From assembly GCF_038725785.1 (NCBI RefSeq), contig NZ_CP109796.1:1550001-1614000 (forward strand): a stretch of DNA of 64,000 nucleotides. The letters run 5' to 3'. Both the position numbers and the translations under genes were made by a program. Shown one piece after another: positions 45,784 to 57,000 of the stretch. The first letter of the stretch is position 1, and each line of letters begins with the position of its first letter. The notes under the pieces are model-generated. The model had not been told where the DNA came from, ran no database searches, and saw nothing but the letters and a program-made list of their open reading frames with translations. This DNA is from Termitidicoccus mucosus (GTDB lineage Bacteria > Verrucomicrobiota > Verrucomicrobiia > Opitutales > Opitutaceae).

Positions 45784-46438
45784 GATGGCCAGCCGGAAGG
45801 CTAATGGGAGGCGAGGAGTATAAATTGACCATAAAACGCAAATAATATCGAGTTACCGCTGGGAACTCCGCGCGGTGCTTTCGCAAGCGGCGCGGGCGGT
45901 CGATGTGCAGGAGTTTATCGTTGGCATACGCATGTGCATGATGAGTTGGGTTTAATTAAGGTGATAAATTAGGAGACAAAGGCTGCGGCACCAGGCCCAA
46001 GGCACGACGCGACGTTGGTTGCCGTGCCGGTGTTTGCCGTTTTTACGGACATCCGGCCCGTCAAAATCAATTGCAGTAGAAAACGGTTCGTCGTTATTCT
46101 CAATGGCTGGAAACACGCAAAAGCGCGCTGCGGAGCGCATGGAGGGTGGCTGCGCCGCCTGTTGAAGTTAATAAAACTGATTTTTGAATTAAAATGGTTT
46201 CCCTCCGCCCCCTCTGGGGAGATCCCCGGGCAACCACGGATTTCATTTCAGCCATTGAAAATTGCGAAAAACCAGCAACTTGGGTTGAGTAACATGGATG
46301 CACGAAGGTTTGCAGGGGGCCTTTGGGGAGATTGAACCCTGTGATATTAACAGAATGCCATCGGGTGTATGCATCCCTTGTTTAAGGTATTTTTTGCCCC
46401 TTGCCCCCGTCATCGGTCGATGAACTTTATTTTCCCCC
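45784..46438. other. Divergent intergenic region, no gene
   Basis: About 650 bases between the giant surface protein (minus) and the sensor kinase (plus). Open frames up to 106 codons exist but show no domain or leader signals. It must hold both promoters; I could not point to clear -35/-10 pairs. Confidence 0.6.
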
Positions 46439-49400
46439 ATGTCGCCCGTGATATCATTTTTTCCCCCTCGCGCCGTTTCGCGGCTGTTAAGAACCTTCCG
46501 GCTTCCTTCATCCATCCGACGCGCGGGTCCGGTTTTCGCGATGCTGGCAATGACATCGCCGTTATATACAATTGGCGCGCCGGCCTGGAGCCGAAACGAC
46601 TCCCTGCTCTTCACGGGGGAGTTCGTCATGTCAACATGGCATGGCGAGGGCGGCCTGCCGCACAATGTCATCAACGACGTGGTGCGCGATCCGCGCGGCT
46701 TTCTGTGGCTGGGCACGCAGGGCGGAGTGGCGCGCTTCGACGGACGATATTTTATTGATTATCCCATGCCGGACGAGTTCGCGCAGGGCCGCCACGAGAT
46801 ACGCGCGCTGGCCGTGGAGGACGAGCGCACCCTGGTGATGCTCACGGGGCACGGAAAGCTTGTGCGTTTGCGAGACGGCAAATTCGAACCGCACCCGGCC
46901 GACGCATTCCAAGGGAATTCATCGGCCGTGGATCTCGCGGTCGATGAAATGGGCGCCCTTTGGATAGGCACGATGGCCCCCGTTTCCCTCATGCGCTGGG
47001 ACGGCCGGCGCATGGAAACGTTCGGGCCGGAATCGGGCATAGGGCGGCGCAGCTCGCGCTTTTGCATCGTGCCCGACGGCAAGGAGCGCACCTGGGTGGC
47101 GAGCGGCGAATTCCTGGGCTGGTATGACGCGGACGGCCTGCACCGCCACGAGCCGCTGCCCGACTACTCTGTCATGGCCGCCAAGGCGCGCGACGGCGGC
47201 CTGTGGATTGCAGGCCGCGACAGACTCGCGAAATTTGAGAACGGAAACTTGAGCATCGTGCTGGCAGGCCCGGACTGGCCGGCGGCGCGAGTCGGCATCC
47301 AGGACATCTACGAAACCTCCGACGGCGTGCTCTGGCTGGCAACCCGCCGTGATGGCGTGCTCCGGCTGATTGACGGCAAACTGGAACGCCTGCCCTTGCG
47401 GCACGACCGCGTCGAGTCAATCAACGAGGACACCGACGGCAATGTGTGGCTCGGCACGAATGGCGGCGGGCTCATCCGGCTGAAGCGAAAACACCACGTG
47501 CTTATAAACTCGGCGATGGGCATGCCCAAGGACGCCAGTTCCTCCGTCACCGAGGACGAGACGGGCGCGCTGTGGTTCGCCAACCAGTCGGGCGGCGTGG
47601 TGCGCATCAAAAACGGCCTGACGCTCGCGATTCCCACGGAATCTGGCGGCATCCCCTACGCGAGCAATATTTGCGCCGACCAGCGCGGCACCGTCTGGAT
47701 CGGAGCGCTGGATGGACTCTACTCCGCGGTGGTGCAGGCGCACGACGATGCGCGGACGCTGCGGCGCCTCGAAATCAACATCGCCGGTGTGCAGACGCTT
47801 TTTTGCGCCCGCGACGGCGATGTCTGGACAAGCTGGAGAAACGGGCGCCTCGGACGGCTGCGCGACGGGAAATTGCGCGAATTCACGAACAAGGAAGGAT
47901 GGCCCGGCAAGCGTATCGCCGGTGTCATCGGACGACAAGGCTCCTGCGGCCCGGAGATCTGGGTTGCCACGAATTACGGCCAGTTGCTCAAGCTCGCGAA
48001 AGACGGTGAAAGCTTCGAGGAGCAACCGCTCCCGCCCAGACTGAAAACCACCCATATTTACGCGTGTCATATGGATGCCGCCAATCGATTCTGGCTGGCC
48101 ACCTCGGCCGGCCTGCTGCTTTGGGATGAACCAAAGCCGATGCTCTTCACCTGCGCGGACGGGTTCCCGGACGACATCCTTTACCAAGTCATCTCCGACG
48201 ACCACAACCGCCTTTGGCTGAGCAGCCGGCGCGGCATCTTCTGCGTCGAAATCGACAAACTGCTCGCCGCAAAATCAGGGCCGGGCCGCCCGGTTTCCGT
48301 CACCCTTTTTGGCCGCGACGATAATCTCGAAGGGCTCTCCGGCATGATCGGCGGGCAGCCCATGACTTGGAAAGGCCGCGACGGGCGGGTGTGGTTCGCG
48401 ACCTATCGCGGCGTGGCGGGCTTCGACGCCACGGGGTCATCCATCGAGACGGCCGGGGAGCCGCCGGTTTACATCGACAGCCTGTCCGCGAACGGCGTTG
48501 CTATTGCCATCCACTCCGACAACAGCCAGGAGCCCTTGCGCATCGGCCCCAATGCCATGCAGGTCGAGTTCTCGTTTGCCGCGCTGAACTTTTCATCGCC
48601 GGAACGCATGCACGTGCGCCGTGTGCTGGAGGGGTTCGACCTGGACTGGATCGACGCCACCGGGGAGCGCTCCTGCGTGTATTCCCGCCTGCCGCCCGGG
48701 AAATACGTTTTCCGCGTCGAGACCATGGGCGGCGGTGCACCGGGATCGCAAAGCTCGCTCGTGATCGAAGTCGCAGCCGCATGGTGGCAGACCGGCTGGT
48801 TTCGCGCCGGCATCGCCCTGGTCATTGTCTGCGCCGTGGCCTGGGTTGCGCGTCGCGTCTCGAACCGCATACTCCGGCAACGCCTGCGCCGTCTCGAACT
48901 CGAAAAGGCCCTCGACCGGGAACGCGCCCGGATCGCCCGCGACCTCCACGACGAACTCGGCAGCCGCATGAGCCAGGTGGGGTTTGTCGCGGACTCCGTC
49001 TGCCGCAAGGCCGGCGATCCGCGGCAAAAGGAGAAACTCTCGGAACTCGTCACCCAGTCGCGCGAGCTCGTCGAGGACCTTCATCGCATCGTGTGGACTG
49101 TAAACCCACAAAACGACTCGTGGCAGCGGCTCGCAGCCTACATATCACGCTACACCCAACGCCTCCTGCATGACACACCCATTACCTGCACCATTGATGG
49201 AGTGGACGCCATTCCCGATATCCCCGTGACCCCCGAAATCCGCCATCACTTTGTTGCCATCACAAAGGAAGCACTGAACAACACGCTCAAATACGCGCAG
49301 GCCGACCACATCAAAATCCAGATGAACGCCGACAATGGACACTTTAAAATGAGCATCAGCGACAACGGCCGCGGCTTCGATCCGGCGGCGTTGCGGAAAG

Positions 49401-49555
49401 ACGACCACTACGGCCTGGAAAACATGCGCGAACGCATGGCCGAGGCTGGCGGCCGGATAGAAATCAAAAGCCAGCCGGGTGAAGGCGCCCAAATCATGCT
49501 CGACATATCCCTGCAATACCGACCGCCCCACCCCATCCCCGGCAACGGCGGTTGA
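46439..49555 (+). CDS. Sensor histidine kinase with beta-propeller (two-component-regulator propeller) and Y_Y_Y domain
   Basis: The gene encodes 1,038 residues. After an N-terminal leader or anchor there are about twelve propeller repeats (for example RGFLWLGTQGGVARFDGRYF, NVWLGTNGGGLIRLKRKHHV, RLWLSSRRGIFCVEIDKLLA). These are followed by the Y_Y_Y immunoglobulin-like domain (SRLPPGKYVFRVETMGGG) and one membrane helix (GIALVIVCAVAWVARRVS, about 790-810). The kinase is of the HisKA_3/NarX type, with the phosphorylated His in ARIARDLHDELGSRM (about 837). The ATPase half has NNTLKYA, ISDNGRGFDP and GLENMRERMAEAGG. This periplasmic architecture is that of hybrid sensors for polysaccharide utilisation, but here receiver and HTH are on a separate protein (next gene). 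It probably senses pectin-derived oligosaccharides, by context. The gene is intact. Confidence 0.9.
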   Translation: MSPVISFFPPRAVSRLLRTFRLPSSIRRAGPVFAMLAMTSPLYTIGAPAWSRNDSLLFTGEFVMSTWHGEGGLPHNVINDVVRDPRGFLWLGTQGGVARFDGRYFIDYPMPDEFAQGRHEIRALAVEDERTLVMLTGHGKLVRLRDGKFEPHPADAFQGNSSAVDLAVDEMGALWIGTMAPVSLMRWDGRRMETFGPESGIGRRSSRFCIVPDGKERTWVASGEFLGWYDADGLHRHEPLPDYSVMAAKARDGGLWIAGRDRLAKFENGNLSIVLAGPDWPAARVGIQDIYETSDGVLWLATRRDGVLRLIDGKLERLPLRHDRVESINEDTDGNVWLGTNGGGLIRLKRKHHVLINSAMGMPKDASSSVTEDETGALWFANQSGGVVRIKNGLTLAIPTESGGIPYASNICADQRGTVWIGALDGLYSAVVQAHDDARTLRRLEINIAGVQTLFCARDGDVWTSWRNGRLGRLRDGKLREFTNKEGWPGKRIAGVIGRQGSCGPEIWVATNYGQLLKLAKDGESFEEQPLPPRLKTTHIYACHMDAANRFWLATSAGLLLWDEPKPMLFTCADGFPDDILYQVISDDHNRLWLSSRRGIFCVEIDKLLAAKSGPGRPVSVTLFGRDDNLEGLSGMIGGQPMTWKGRDGRVWFATYRGVAGFDATGSSIETAGEPPVYIDSLSANGVAIAIHSDNSQEPLRIGPNAMQVEFSFAALNFSSPERMHVRRVLEGFDLDWIDATGERSCVYSRLPPGKYVFRVETMGGGAPGSQSSLVIEVAAAWWQTGWFRAGIALVIVCAVAWVARRVSNRILRQRLRRLELEKALDRERARIARDLHDELGSRMSQVGFVADSVCRKAGDPRQKEKLSELVTQSRELVEDLHRIVWTVNPQNDSWQRLAAYISRYTQRLLHDTPITCTIDGVDAIPDIPVTPEIRHHFVAITKEALNNTLKYAQADHIKIQMNADNGHFKMSISDNGRGFDPAALRKDDHYGLENMRERMAEAGGRIEIKSQPGEGAQIMLDISLQYRPPHPIPGNGG

Positions 49556-49593
49556 TTCTTATTCCCCCAAAAAAACAAACAAAAAATATCCCA

Positions 49594-50256
49594 ATGCCCA
49601 TCTCAGTTGCCATAGTCGAAGACAGCGCCGCATGGATCGAGGAGCTCGAACAGGTCATCGCCCGGGATTCCGGGCTTCAACTCACATGCACGTGCCGCCG
49701 CATGCGCAGTGCGCTCGAACGGATCCCTCCCCTCGCGCCCGACGTCGTGCTCATGGACATCAATCTGCCCGACGGCTCGGGCATCGAGGCCACCGCCCGG
49801 CTCAAGGACATGCTGCCGCGGATCGAGGTGCTCATCTTCACCGTTTACGAGGACACCGAGGAGATATTCAAGGCCCTCGAAGCCGGTGCGAGCGGCTACC
49901 TGTTGAAACGCTCCTCGGACGTCGATGTCCTGAATGCGATCCACAACCTCATGAAAGGCGAGGTGCCGATGACCGGTGAGATCGCGCGCAAAATCATACA
50001 ATCGTTCCAGAAAAAACAGCCCATCCCGAGGGAATACATAATAAATGAAAACCTGACGCGGCGCGAAATGGACATCCTGCAAGCGCTGGCCCGCGGGCTC
50101 TCGATGAAGGAAATCGGCAGGGAATGCTCGATCAGTCCCGGCACGGTGAACTGCCACTTGAAAAACATCTACGCCAAACTCCACGTCCACTCGCGGATGG
50201 AGGCCGTGATGAAATTTCTCGGTGATCCCCATCCGCTCACGCGGGTCCAAATGTAA
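49594..50256 (+). CDS. NarL/LuxR-type response regulator
   Basis: The gene encodes 220 residues. The receiver begins MPISVAIVEDSAAWIEELEQ, with the phospho-acceptor Asp in DVVLMDINLPDGSG (about residue 55), Thr in LIFTVYEDTEE and Lys in GYLLKRSS. The LuxR-type HTH follows at about 155-210 (LTRREMDILQALARGLSMKE, then CHLKNIYAKLHVHSR). The ATG at 49594 is preferred to the in-frame TTG at 49552 because homology starts at MPISVAI and the extra residues are Lys/Pro-rich. It lies 38 bases behind the propeller sensor kinase and is its obvious partner. It is convergent with the glycosidase operon, whose promoters it may control. Confidence 0.93.
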   Translation: MPISVAIVEDSAAWIEELEQVIARDSGLQLTCTCRRMRSALERIPPLAPDVVLMDINLPDGSGIEATARLKDMLPRIEVLIFTVYEDTEEIFKALEAGASGYLLKRSSDVDVLNAIHNLMKGEVPMTGEIARKIIQSFQKKQPIPREYIINENLTRREMDILQALARGLSMKEIGRECSISPGTVNCHLKNIYAKLHVHSRMEAVMKFLGDPHPLTRVQM

Positions 50257-50403
50257 TTTCCAAGGCCATTGAGAGAATACTCGTTTTCACGAGAGCTTCC
50301 AAAAATTCTTTTTGCCGCAAAGAGGCATTAGCCCGGAACGGATCCGAGGCGGGAAATCCCAACGGCAGCAAGGCACCGTGCACAAAGTGAGAATCCCATG
50401 AGT

Positions 50404-51073
50404 TCATCCGTTTTTCATTTGCTTGATTCGGATTACCGTCAGCGAGCGGGCGGGGGCCTCGCAGTCGAATAGTTCGCTGATTTTGATTTGCGTGGTCACG
50501 GGGAGAAGTGGCGTTGGATTCCCGGGTGTATTCTCGGCTTTCGGGTCGCCGGCCAAAACGGTTTTGACCGCCCCGGGGATGAAATTTTTTGCGCCGCCGA
50601 GCTTTATGCGGAGTCCCTTCACGGTGTCGCCGGGGTTGACCACCTTAAGGATGAGGTCGCCGGTTTTGCTGTCGCGCACCATGGAGAGCGCGACTTGGTC
50701 CGCCACGCCAGAGTTGCCCGCATGCGTATCGAGCCAGGTGTCGCCCGCGTTTGAGCCAAAGAGTTTTTGGACGTGGTAGTTGATTGTCGGATACACATGG
50801 GTGTTGGTGAAGTAGACGAGATTGGGCGTCCATTGCGTGCGGCCGATTTTCGCGCGAAGCGGAGCGTAGGAGGTGAGGCGGACGATGTCGCCGTTGCGCT
50901 CGAGTTGTGTCATGTAGGCGGCCTCGGCGAGCGCGGCGCGGAGTGTGCTTTTGCGGGCGATGTCGTGCGCGGCGTATTCGCCGACGTAGACTTTTGCGCC
51001 TGCGCGGTCGTAGCTGTCGTAGCGGTGGAGGTTGTCGAGAAACCACTTTGGCGATTTGTAGGGATGTGCGGTT
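50404..51073 (-). pseudogene. C-terminal stub of a GH51 alpha-L-arabinofuranosidase
   Basis: The open frame carries only the last ~220 residues of a GH51 enzyme: SPKWFLDNLHRYDSYDRAGA, KVYVGEYAAHDIARKSTLRA, ALAEAAYMTQLERNGDIVRL, then the beta-sandwich C-domain (VADQVALSMVRDSKTGDLIL) to the stop at 50404. The nucleophile Glu region (VGEYA) is present, but most of the (beta/alpha)8 barrel and the signal peptide are absent. There is no ATG before 50913. Upstream the frame runs directly into the stop of the three-module glycosidase gene, so the 5' part was lost by deletion at about 51075. An intact enzyme would remove arabinose from arabinan side chains. As it stands it is a remnant, unless fused by read-through. 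Confidence 0.82.
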
Positions 51074-51079
51074 TCATTC

Positions 51080-54000
51080 TTATTCCCGTGTTGTTTCGGG
51101 ACGCATCAGGCGCAGGTCGTAGACGCCGCCGACGAGCGAGCCCGGCTCGGCGATGAAGCGAATCCTCAGCACGCCGTTCTCCGCCTTCGCGAGCAAGTCG
51201 GCGGGGATGACGTAGCGTTTATCGATGAACCGGTCGCGCGCGGAGCCGTTCAATGCCTCCTCCGAGAGAAATTTCCCGTTGGCGGTGATCTGGAACCGGC
51301 GGTTTTGGTCCCCGCCCCAATACGTCACCACCAGATCGACCGCTTTCTCGTCGCGCGTTTGGAGGGTGTATTCAAACCATTTTCCGTGGCGCCAGACGCG
51401 ACCGCGGAGCACGCCGGTTTCCGTGTCCTCTCCGGCAAAGGCATGATCCACCTCGGGCTGCTGCTCGCCGATGGCGACGGAGTCAAGGGTGGCGGTTTCG
51501 CGGGCGAGCTTCACGCGTTCCTCCGCGGCGAGCTGTTGTTTTCGTCCGGCGAAGTCCTCCGGTGACGTGAGATGCCAATACATCTGGTAACGTGAATCAT
51601 GCAGGCGGAAGAACGGCATAAGCGGCAGGCCCCCCGCCGATGCGGGCTCAACGATGTCCACGAGCCGGAAACGCAGCGGACCGGCGGCGGAGTCGGACTT
51701 CACATGGTCGGGCAACGCGTCCGGGGTCGTCAGCAGCGAAGGCATTTGATCGAGCGGGACAAGCCGCCCGTTCGGCTTGTGGTCGCCCCGCCCGGGACCG
51801 GCGCGCAGGCCATCGAGGTCATCCGTGCCAGTCGGGGCGGCGAGCAGGATCGGCCCGCGCAGGATCGCATGCCAGGGCGAACCGTCCGGCAAGGCTTCCG
51901 CCGTGGTTCGCATGGGAAGCTCCAGCTCCACGCGATCACCATCGCGCCATTCGCGGCGAATCGCCGCGTAGGACGACGGCTTTGATTTCACCTCGACCGG
52001 CCTGCCGTTGACCCGGACGGCGAATGCATCCTCGGCGACCCAGGCAGGGTGCCTCAGGTGGAGGGCGAAGGTCGCGGGGCGATCAAGTTTCAAAGACAGG
52101 CGTGTGCGCTCCTCGTCGGGGAAGGACGTTTCCTGTCGCAGCGTGAGGCCGGAGTCCGCGACGGTGAGTTCGGAGGCGATGAAGAGATTGACGTAGAGAC
52201 CGTCGCCCGCCTGCGCGTAGATGAACTGGCCGTATTTGCCGGGGTTTTCCATGCCGGTGCCAACGCAGCACCAGAAGCCCTGCTCCGGCTGGGAATACAC
52301 ACGGTAGTGTCCGGGACGAAGCGGCGTGAAGTAAACATAGCCCGGATGATCCGGGTGGATCGAGGAAAGGATGTGGTTGAACAGGGCGCGCTCGTAGTAA
52401 TCCGCGTAGGAGGCATCCGGCGAGGAGGAGAAGAGCTGCTCTGTCAGGCGCAGCATGTTGTAGGTGTTGCACGTCTCGGGACCCTCGCGACTTTCGATCA
52501 CGGGCAGGAAGTTTTTCGGATCGTTGAAATGTTCTGCCACGCTGTTGCCGCCAAACGCGACGGAACGGGTGCGGACGACGGTTTCCCAAAAAAAGCGCGC
52601 GCCCGAACCGCCCTCCTTGTCCCCGGTCAGCGCCGCAATGCGTTCGAGGCCGATGACCTTGGGGATCTGGGTGTTCGCGTGTTTGCGGGTGAGTTCGTCC
52701 TTGTGCGCAATCAGCGGGTCGAGGACCGCGTGGTGATGGAAACGCCGCGCCGCGCGCAGGTATTTTTCATCGCCAGTCATCACATGGAGGTCGGCCAGCA
52801 CCTCGTTCATGCCTCCGTGCTCGGCGCCCAGCATGTCCTGCATCTGCTGGTCGGAAAGGCCGGATGTGACGCGTTCGGCCCAGTCACCCAGCCGGATCAA
52901 CAATTCGCGCGCCTTCCCGCTGCCGGTGCCCGCGCAAGCGTCGCGCAGCCCGGCAAAGGTCTTGTGGATGTTATACCACGGCACCCACTTGCCGTTGATT
53001 TCAAAGCGTTGCGCCTGGAATCGGCCGGCGGCCAGATCGGCCCAAAAGGCACGGCCGCCCGGGATGCCGCCGATATAGCCGTCGCCGTTTGCCTTCTGGC
53101 AGCGTTCAAGCTCGGCCAGCATGTAATCGAGGCGGCGCTGCAACTCGCGCCCGGGCGTGTCGGCACCCGAGGCGATCATGTTGGCCAGCGCGGCCAGATA
53201 GTGTCCGGCGGTGTGGCCGTCGAGCCCGATGTTCTCCCAATTCTCGTAAGACGGGGCGCGTGGCTCGAGTCCGGCTTCGCGCAGAAAGGGGGCAAGCAGC
53301 CGGTCGGGGTTGTGCGCCAGCAGGTAGGCGCGATTGGCCGCGATGGCTGCGGCAAACGGACTGCCTTCGAGCAAGCGCACGGAGGTCAATGGACAAAGCG
53401 TGACGGAGCGCGCCGGAGTCTTTGCGCCGGGCGGGGCGGCGACGGGGTTGGGCGGCCCGGGCGAGCCGCCCATGCCACTTGCCCCGCCAATCGGGGGCAC
53501 CGTTTTCAAACCGTCCGCATCGGCGGTGCCTTTTGCTATTCGGATTGGCTTGATGGAACCATCCTCATTATAAGAAAGCGGCTCCACACAAACACGGCGC
53601 TCCCAATTGCTGGGGCCGGCGACATGGTGGAAAAGATACCACTGGCCTTTGAATTCCGTGATCGAGCCGTGGATGTTGAGCGAGCGATTGTCCAGTATTT
53701 CTCCCTTGTATTCCCACGGCCCCAATGGACTTTGGGCCGTGCTGTAGGCCATCACATTGGCCTGCCCTTCCCGGCCTTTCGGCCGGATCGGATAACTCGC
53801 ATAATAAATGCCCTTTCGTTTGTGAACCCACGCGCCTTCGTAGAACTTTGGCATGTCCAGCATCTGAATCGGCCCGTCGCGGGTGATCATGTCCTCCTTG
53901 AGCTTTACCACGCCAAGTTGATAGGCGCCGCCAACGTAGAGATACGCCTGCCCGTCGTCGTCGATGAAGACATTCGGATCGATCATATAGCGGATGCCTG

Positions 54001-57000
54001 CTTCGTTTTTCTTGACCAATGGCTGCCCGAGCGCGTCCTTGAACGGGCCGGTGGGGGAATCCGACACCGCCACCCCGATCTGCCCGCCGGCGGGAAAATA
54101 GAAATAGTATTTGCCGTTTCGCTCGATGCAATCGGGGGCCCATGCCTCCGTATCCGCCCAGGCGATGTCTTTAAGGCTGGAAATAACGCCGTGATCGGTC
54201 CATTTCACCATGTCCTCGGTCGAAAAAACATGCCAGTCCACCATGCCCTTCCAGTTTCTGGCCCCGGCGGCGTCGTGCGAAGGATATATATAGAGTTTCC
54301 CATCAAAAACGCGGGCGGAGGGATCGGCGTGGAAATCCGGCAGAATCGGATGCCGGGCGGGGGCCGGCATTTGCCCGGTGGGCCGGCCGATCGCGGGCTG
54401 GACGGCAGGCGTGTCGATCGTCTTGCCGTCGGCGGCGGCCCCGGCAGCGGCAGGCAAAGGGTTGGGAGCCGGGGCGAACCGTTCCATCGGCGTCAATGCC
54501 ACCGGTCCGAGCAGGCCCGAATCGCGCGGCGTCCATTTGGCGGCGCTGAAGTTTCCATCCGCCCCGCGATTCTTCGCGATGCGCGCCGGATAATTGATAT
54601 TGTAGAATTTCTTCCAGCCCGAATCGCGCCGGTCGAGGTCGGCGATGCGGTTCACGGCGAGATTCGTCACCGCGATCTCGAGCGTGTTTTGCGCGGCGAG
54701 CAGGCCGTCCGGCAGCGTGAGTTGGAAAGGCGGCGAGAACAGCACCGCGAGTTCGCGGCCGTTGAGCGTCACGCGCGCGCTTTCCCCCACCCTGCCGAGA
54801 TCAAGCCGCCACGCCGTGGCGCGAGCAGCCGGACGCGCAAATGCGATTCTATACACCGCAGTGCCGGAGAATGCCTGGCAATCCGGGCCTTCGAGTCTGG
54901 TCCACGATTTTAGCTCAGGCATTTTCCGCGCCGCAGGCAGCGTCGGTCCGCCGGATGTGAAACGCAGTTCCCATTCGCCCATGATTGGCTCCGGAGTGCC
55001 CGCCGTTTTCCAATACGGAAAATCGGGGCCTTCTATCGGCGTCGTGAATGACTTCACGATCACTGATTCGGCGGGTGCGAGCCGCAGAAAAATTTCCGGA
55101 CGGCCGCCGGTCCCCGTGCGCAACGCCGCGCGCCCGCGCTCAGCGCGCAAGGCATCGAACAACGCTGCGGCGCGCGTGCCGGCTTGCAGCGGCACCCAGC
55201 CTTCGAACGAGTTTTCGCCTCGGTTGAGCAGGAAATAGGTGTGGCCTTTGCCGTGCACGCGCCGCTCGAAATGCAGCCCGCAATCAACAAGCGATTCACG
55301 GGCAACCCCGGCGCGGGCGAGCAGTTTTTCCAGATCGCGGCCAAGCAGCAGGCGGCCTTTATCCAGCGGGGAGATCGTGATGCCGTCCGACTCCGTCGCG
55401 CCTTCGCGGAACGTTTTGATATTCGCTTTGAAAGCTGCGCGCCGCGCTTCCAGTTGTCCGAGCCCGGGCACATCCTCCGGAAAGCTTTTGAGGAACACGA
55501 TTGTCGCACCGGCTTCGGCGAGGCGACGCAGTTGCCGCAGTGTTTCAAGCGGCATGAATTTCATCTCCGGCACGAGCACGACGCGATAGCGACTGCCGCC
55601 GGTCACGAGAGCGCCGTCGCGCACCTGCACATCCGCGAGGAGCCGGTCGGTGATAAAATCGAACGCATAACCGCGATCCAGCAGCTCTTGCGCGACGGTC
55701 TGCGTGCTGCCCAACCGTCCGCTTTGGGAAAAGTGCGGCATCGCGCCGTTGCCGCGTTGGGACCAGATGTCGTGAATCGGAAAGTAGAACAGAATGTCGT
55801 TGCCCGGTTTGTCCGCTTGCAGGAATGACTGCACGCGCGCCACGTAGCCGTTGAGCGCGGCGGAATCGGCCCAGATCGGGTTCGCCGGGTTCAACTCCAC
55901 CGAAGCGTAGAACTGGTGCCCCGGCCAGGATTCGTCCGGCGGGGAAAACGCGGTGCCGTGGTAGCAATTAAAATTCACGCCGCCGAGGAACATGAGGTCC
56001 ACGCGCCGCTTGATGTCGTCGAGCGTCGAGACCCAGTGCTCATCGAGCCATGTGGCTGTCTCGGCGCCGGTCAGAGGCTTGCCAGTCACGTGCGCCGCGG
56101 ATGAGGCGAGTTTCATCCCGACGATATTCGTGCCCTCGGTTTCCGGAATGCCGCTCGCCGCGTAGAGGTCGATGATGTTGGCGGGCGAGCCGTGCGCCTG
56201 GTTGCGAATAACCGCGTTGTGTGTGGCGGCCCACTTCGCCCACGGCACGGTGAACTCATCGAGCAACAAATCGGAGATCGTTTCGCGATGATCGGAGATC
56301 ACCCGGGAGTTTTTTTCTTCCGTGTCGTTTCCAAGGAATGCGGGCAGCTCATCACGCAGATCGTAGCCGCGGCGGCGTTTGAATTCGTCGAAGAACCGCG
56401 GCGTCCAGTTCGCTTCGCCGCTGGCGTCATCGACTTCGTAGGAATCGTTGAAATAGGCGCGCAGCCGGTTGGCGCGATGGTTCGCGTAGGCCTCGTCGAA
56501 ACGCTTCAGATAGTTCGCAAGCGAGGCGGACGAGAAGTGATCGATCACATCGCCCTCGCCGCCGGGACCGGCGCGCTCGACCTGCTTGCCGTGCCAGCCC
56601 ATGAACACCGCGCAAAGTGTCCAATCGCCTTCGGGCGCGGTCCAGTCGAGCCGGCCGTCCGCATCGACCTTGTCGGTGAGATTGATTTTTTGATCTCCCG
56701 ATGCCGAATATGCGACGAGCGCCTGCAACTGCAATTTTCTGGGAAACCGCGCCTGATCGAGCGCGAGATCCTGAAGGTTGGTGTTGGATGCGACAGGGTC
56801 CTTCAGTTCGGAAATATCGGCGCGGCGACGCCCCGCCACACGCACGAGCGGCTGGTCGGTGGCGGTGATTTTTTCCGCAAGCCGCAGACCGCTTTTCACG
56901 GTGTAGGTTTTGGTGACGATGTGGCGCGCGGCATCCCGGGCATCGACCCACGGTCCGCCAAAGGGCCAGCCGTTGCCTGTCGCCATGTCGATGCCGAGAT

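Noticed and set aside
45701-45886. 61-codon frame with ATG upstream of the giant surface protein
   Set aside because: Out of frame with the signal peptide; it could be the true start only if a base is missing, which cannot be decided here.
52049-54913. 954-codon open frame on the plus strand
   Set aside because: Antisense of the three-enzyme glycosidase; no coherent domain.
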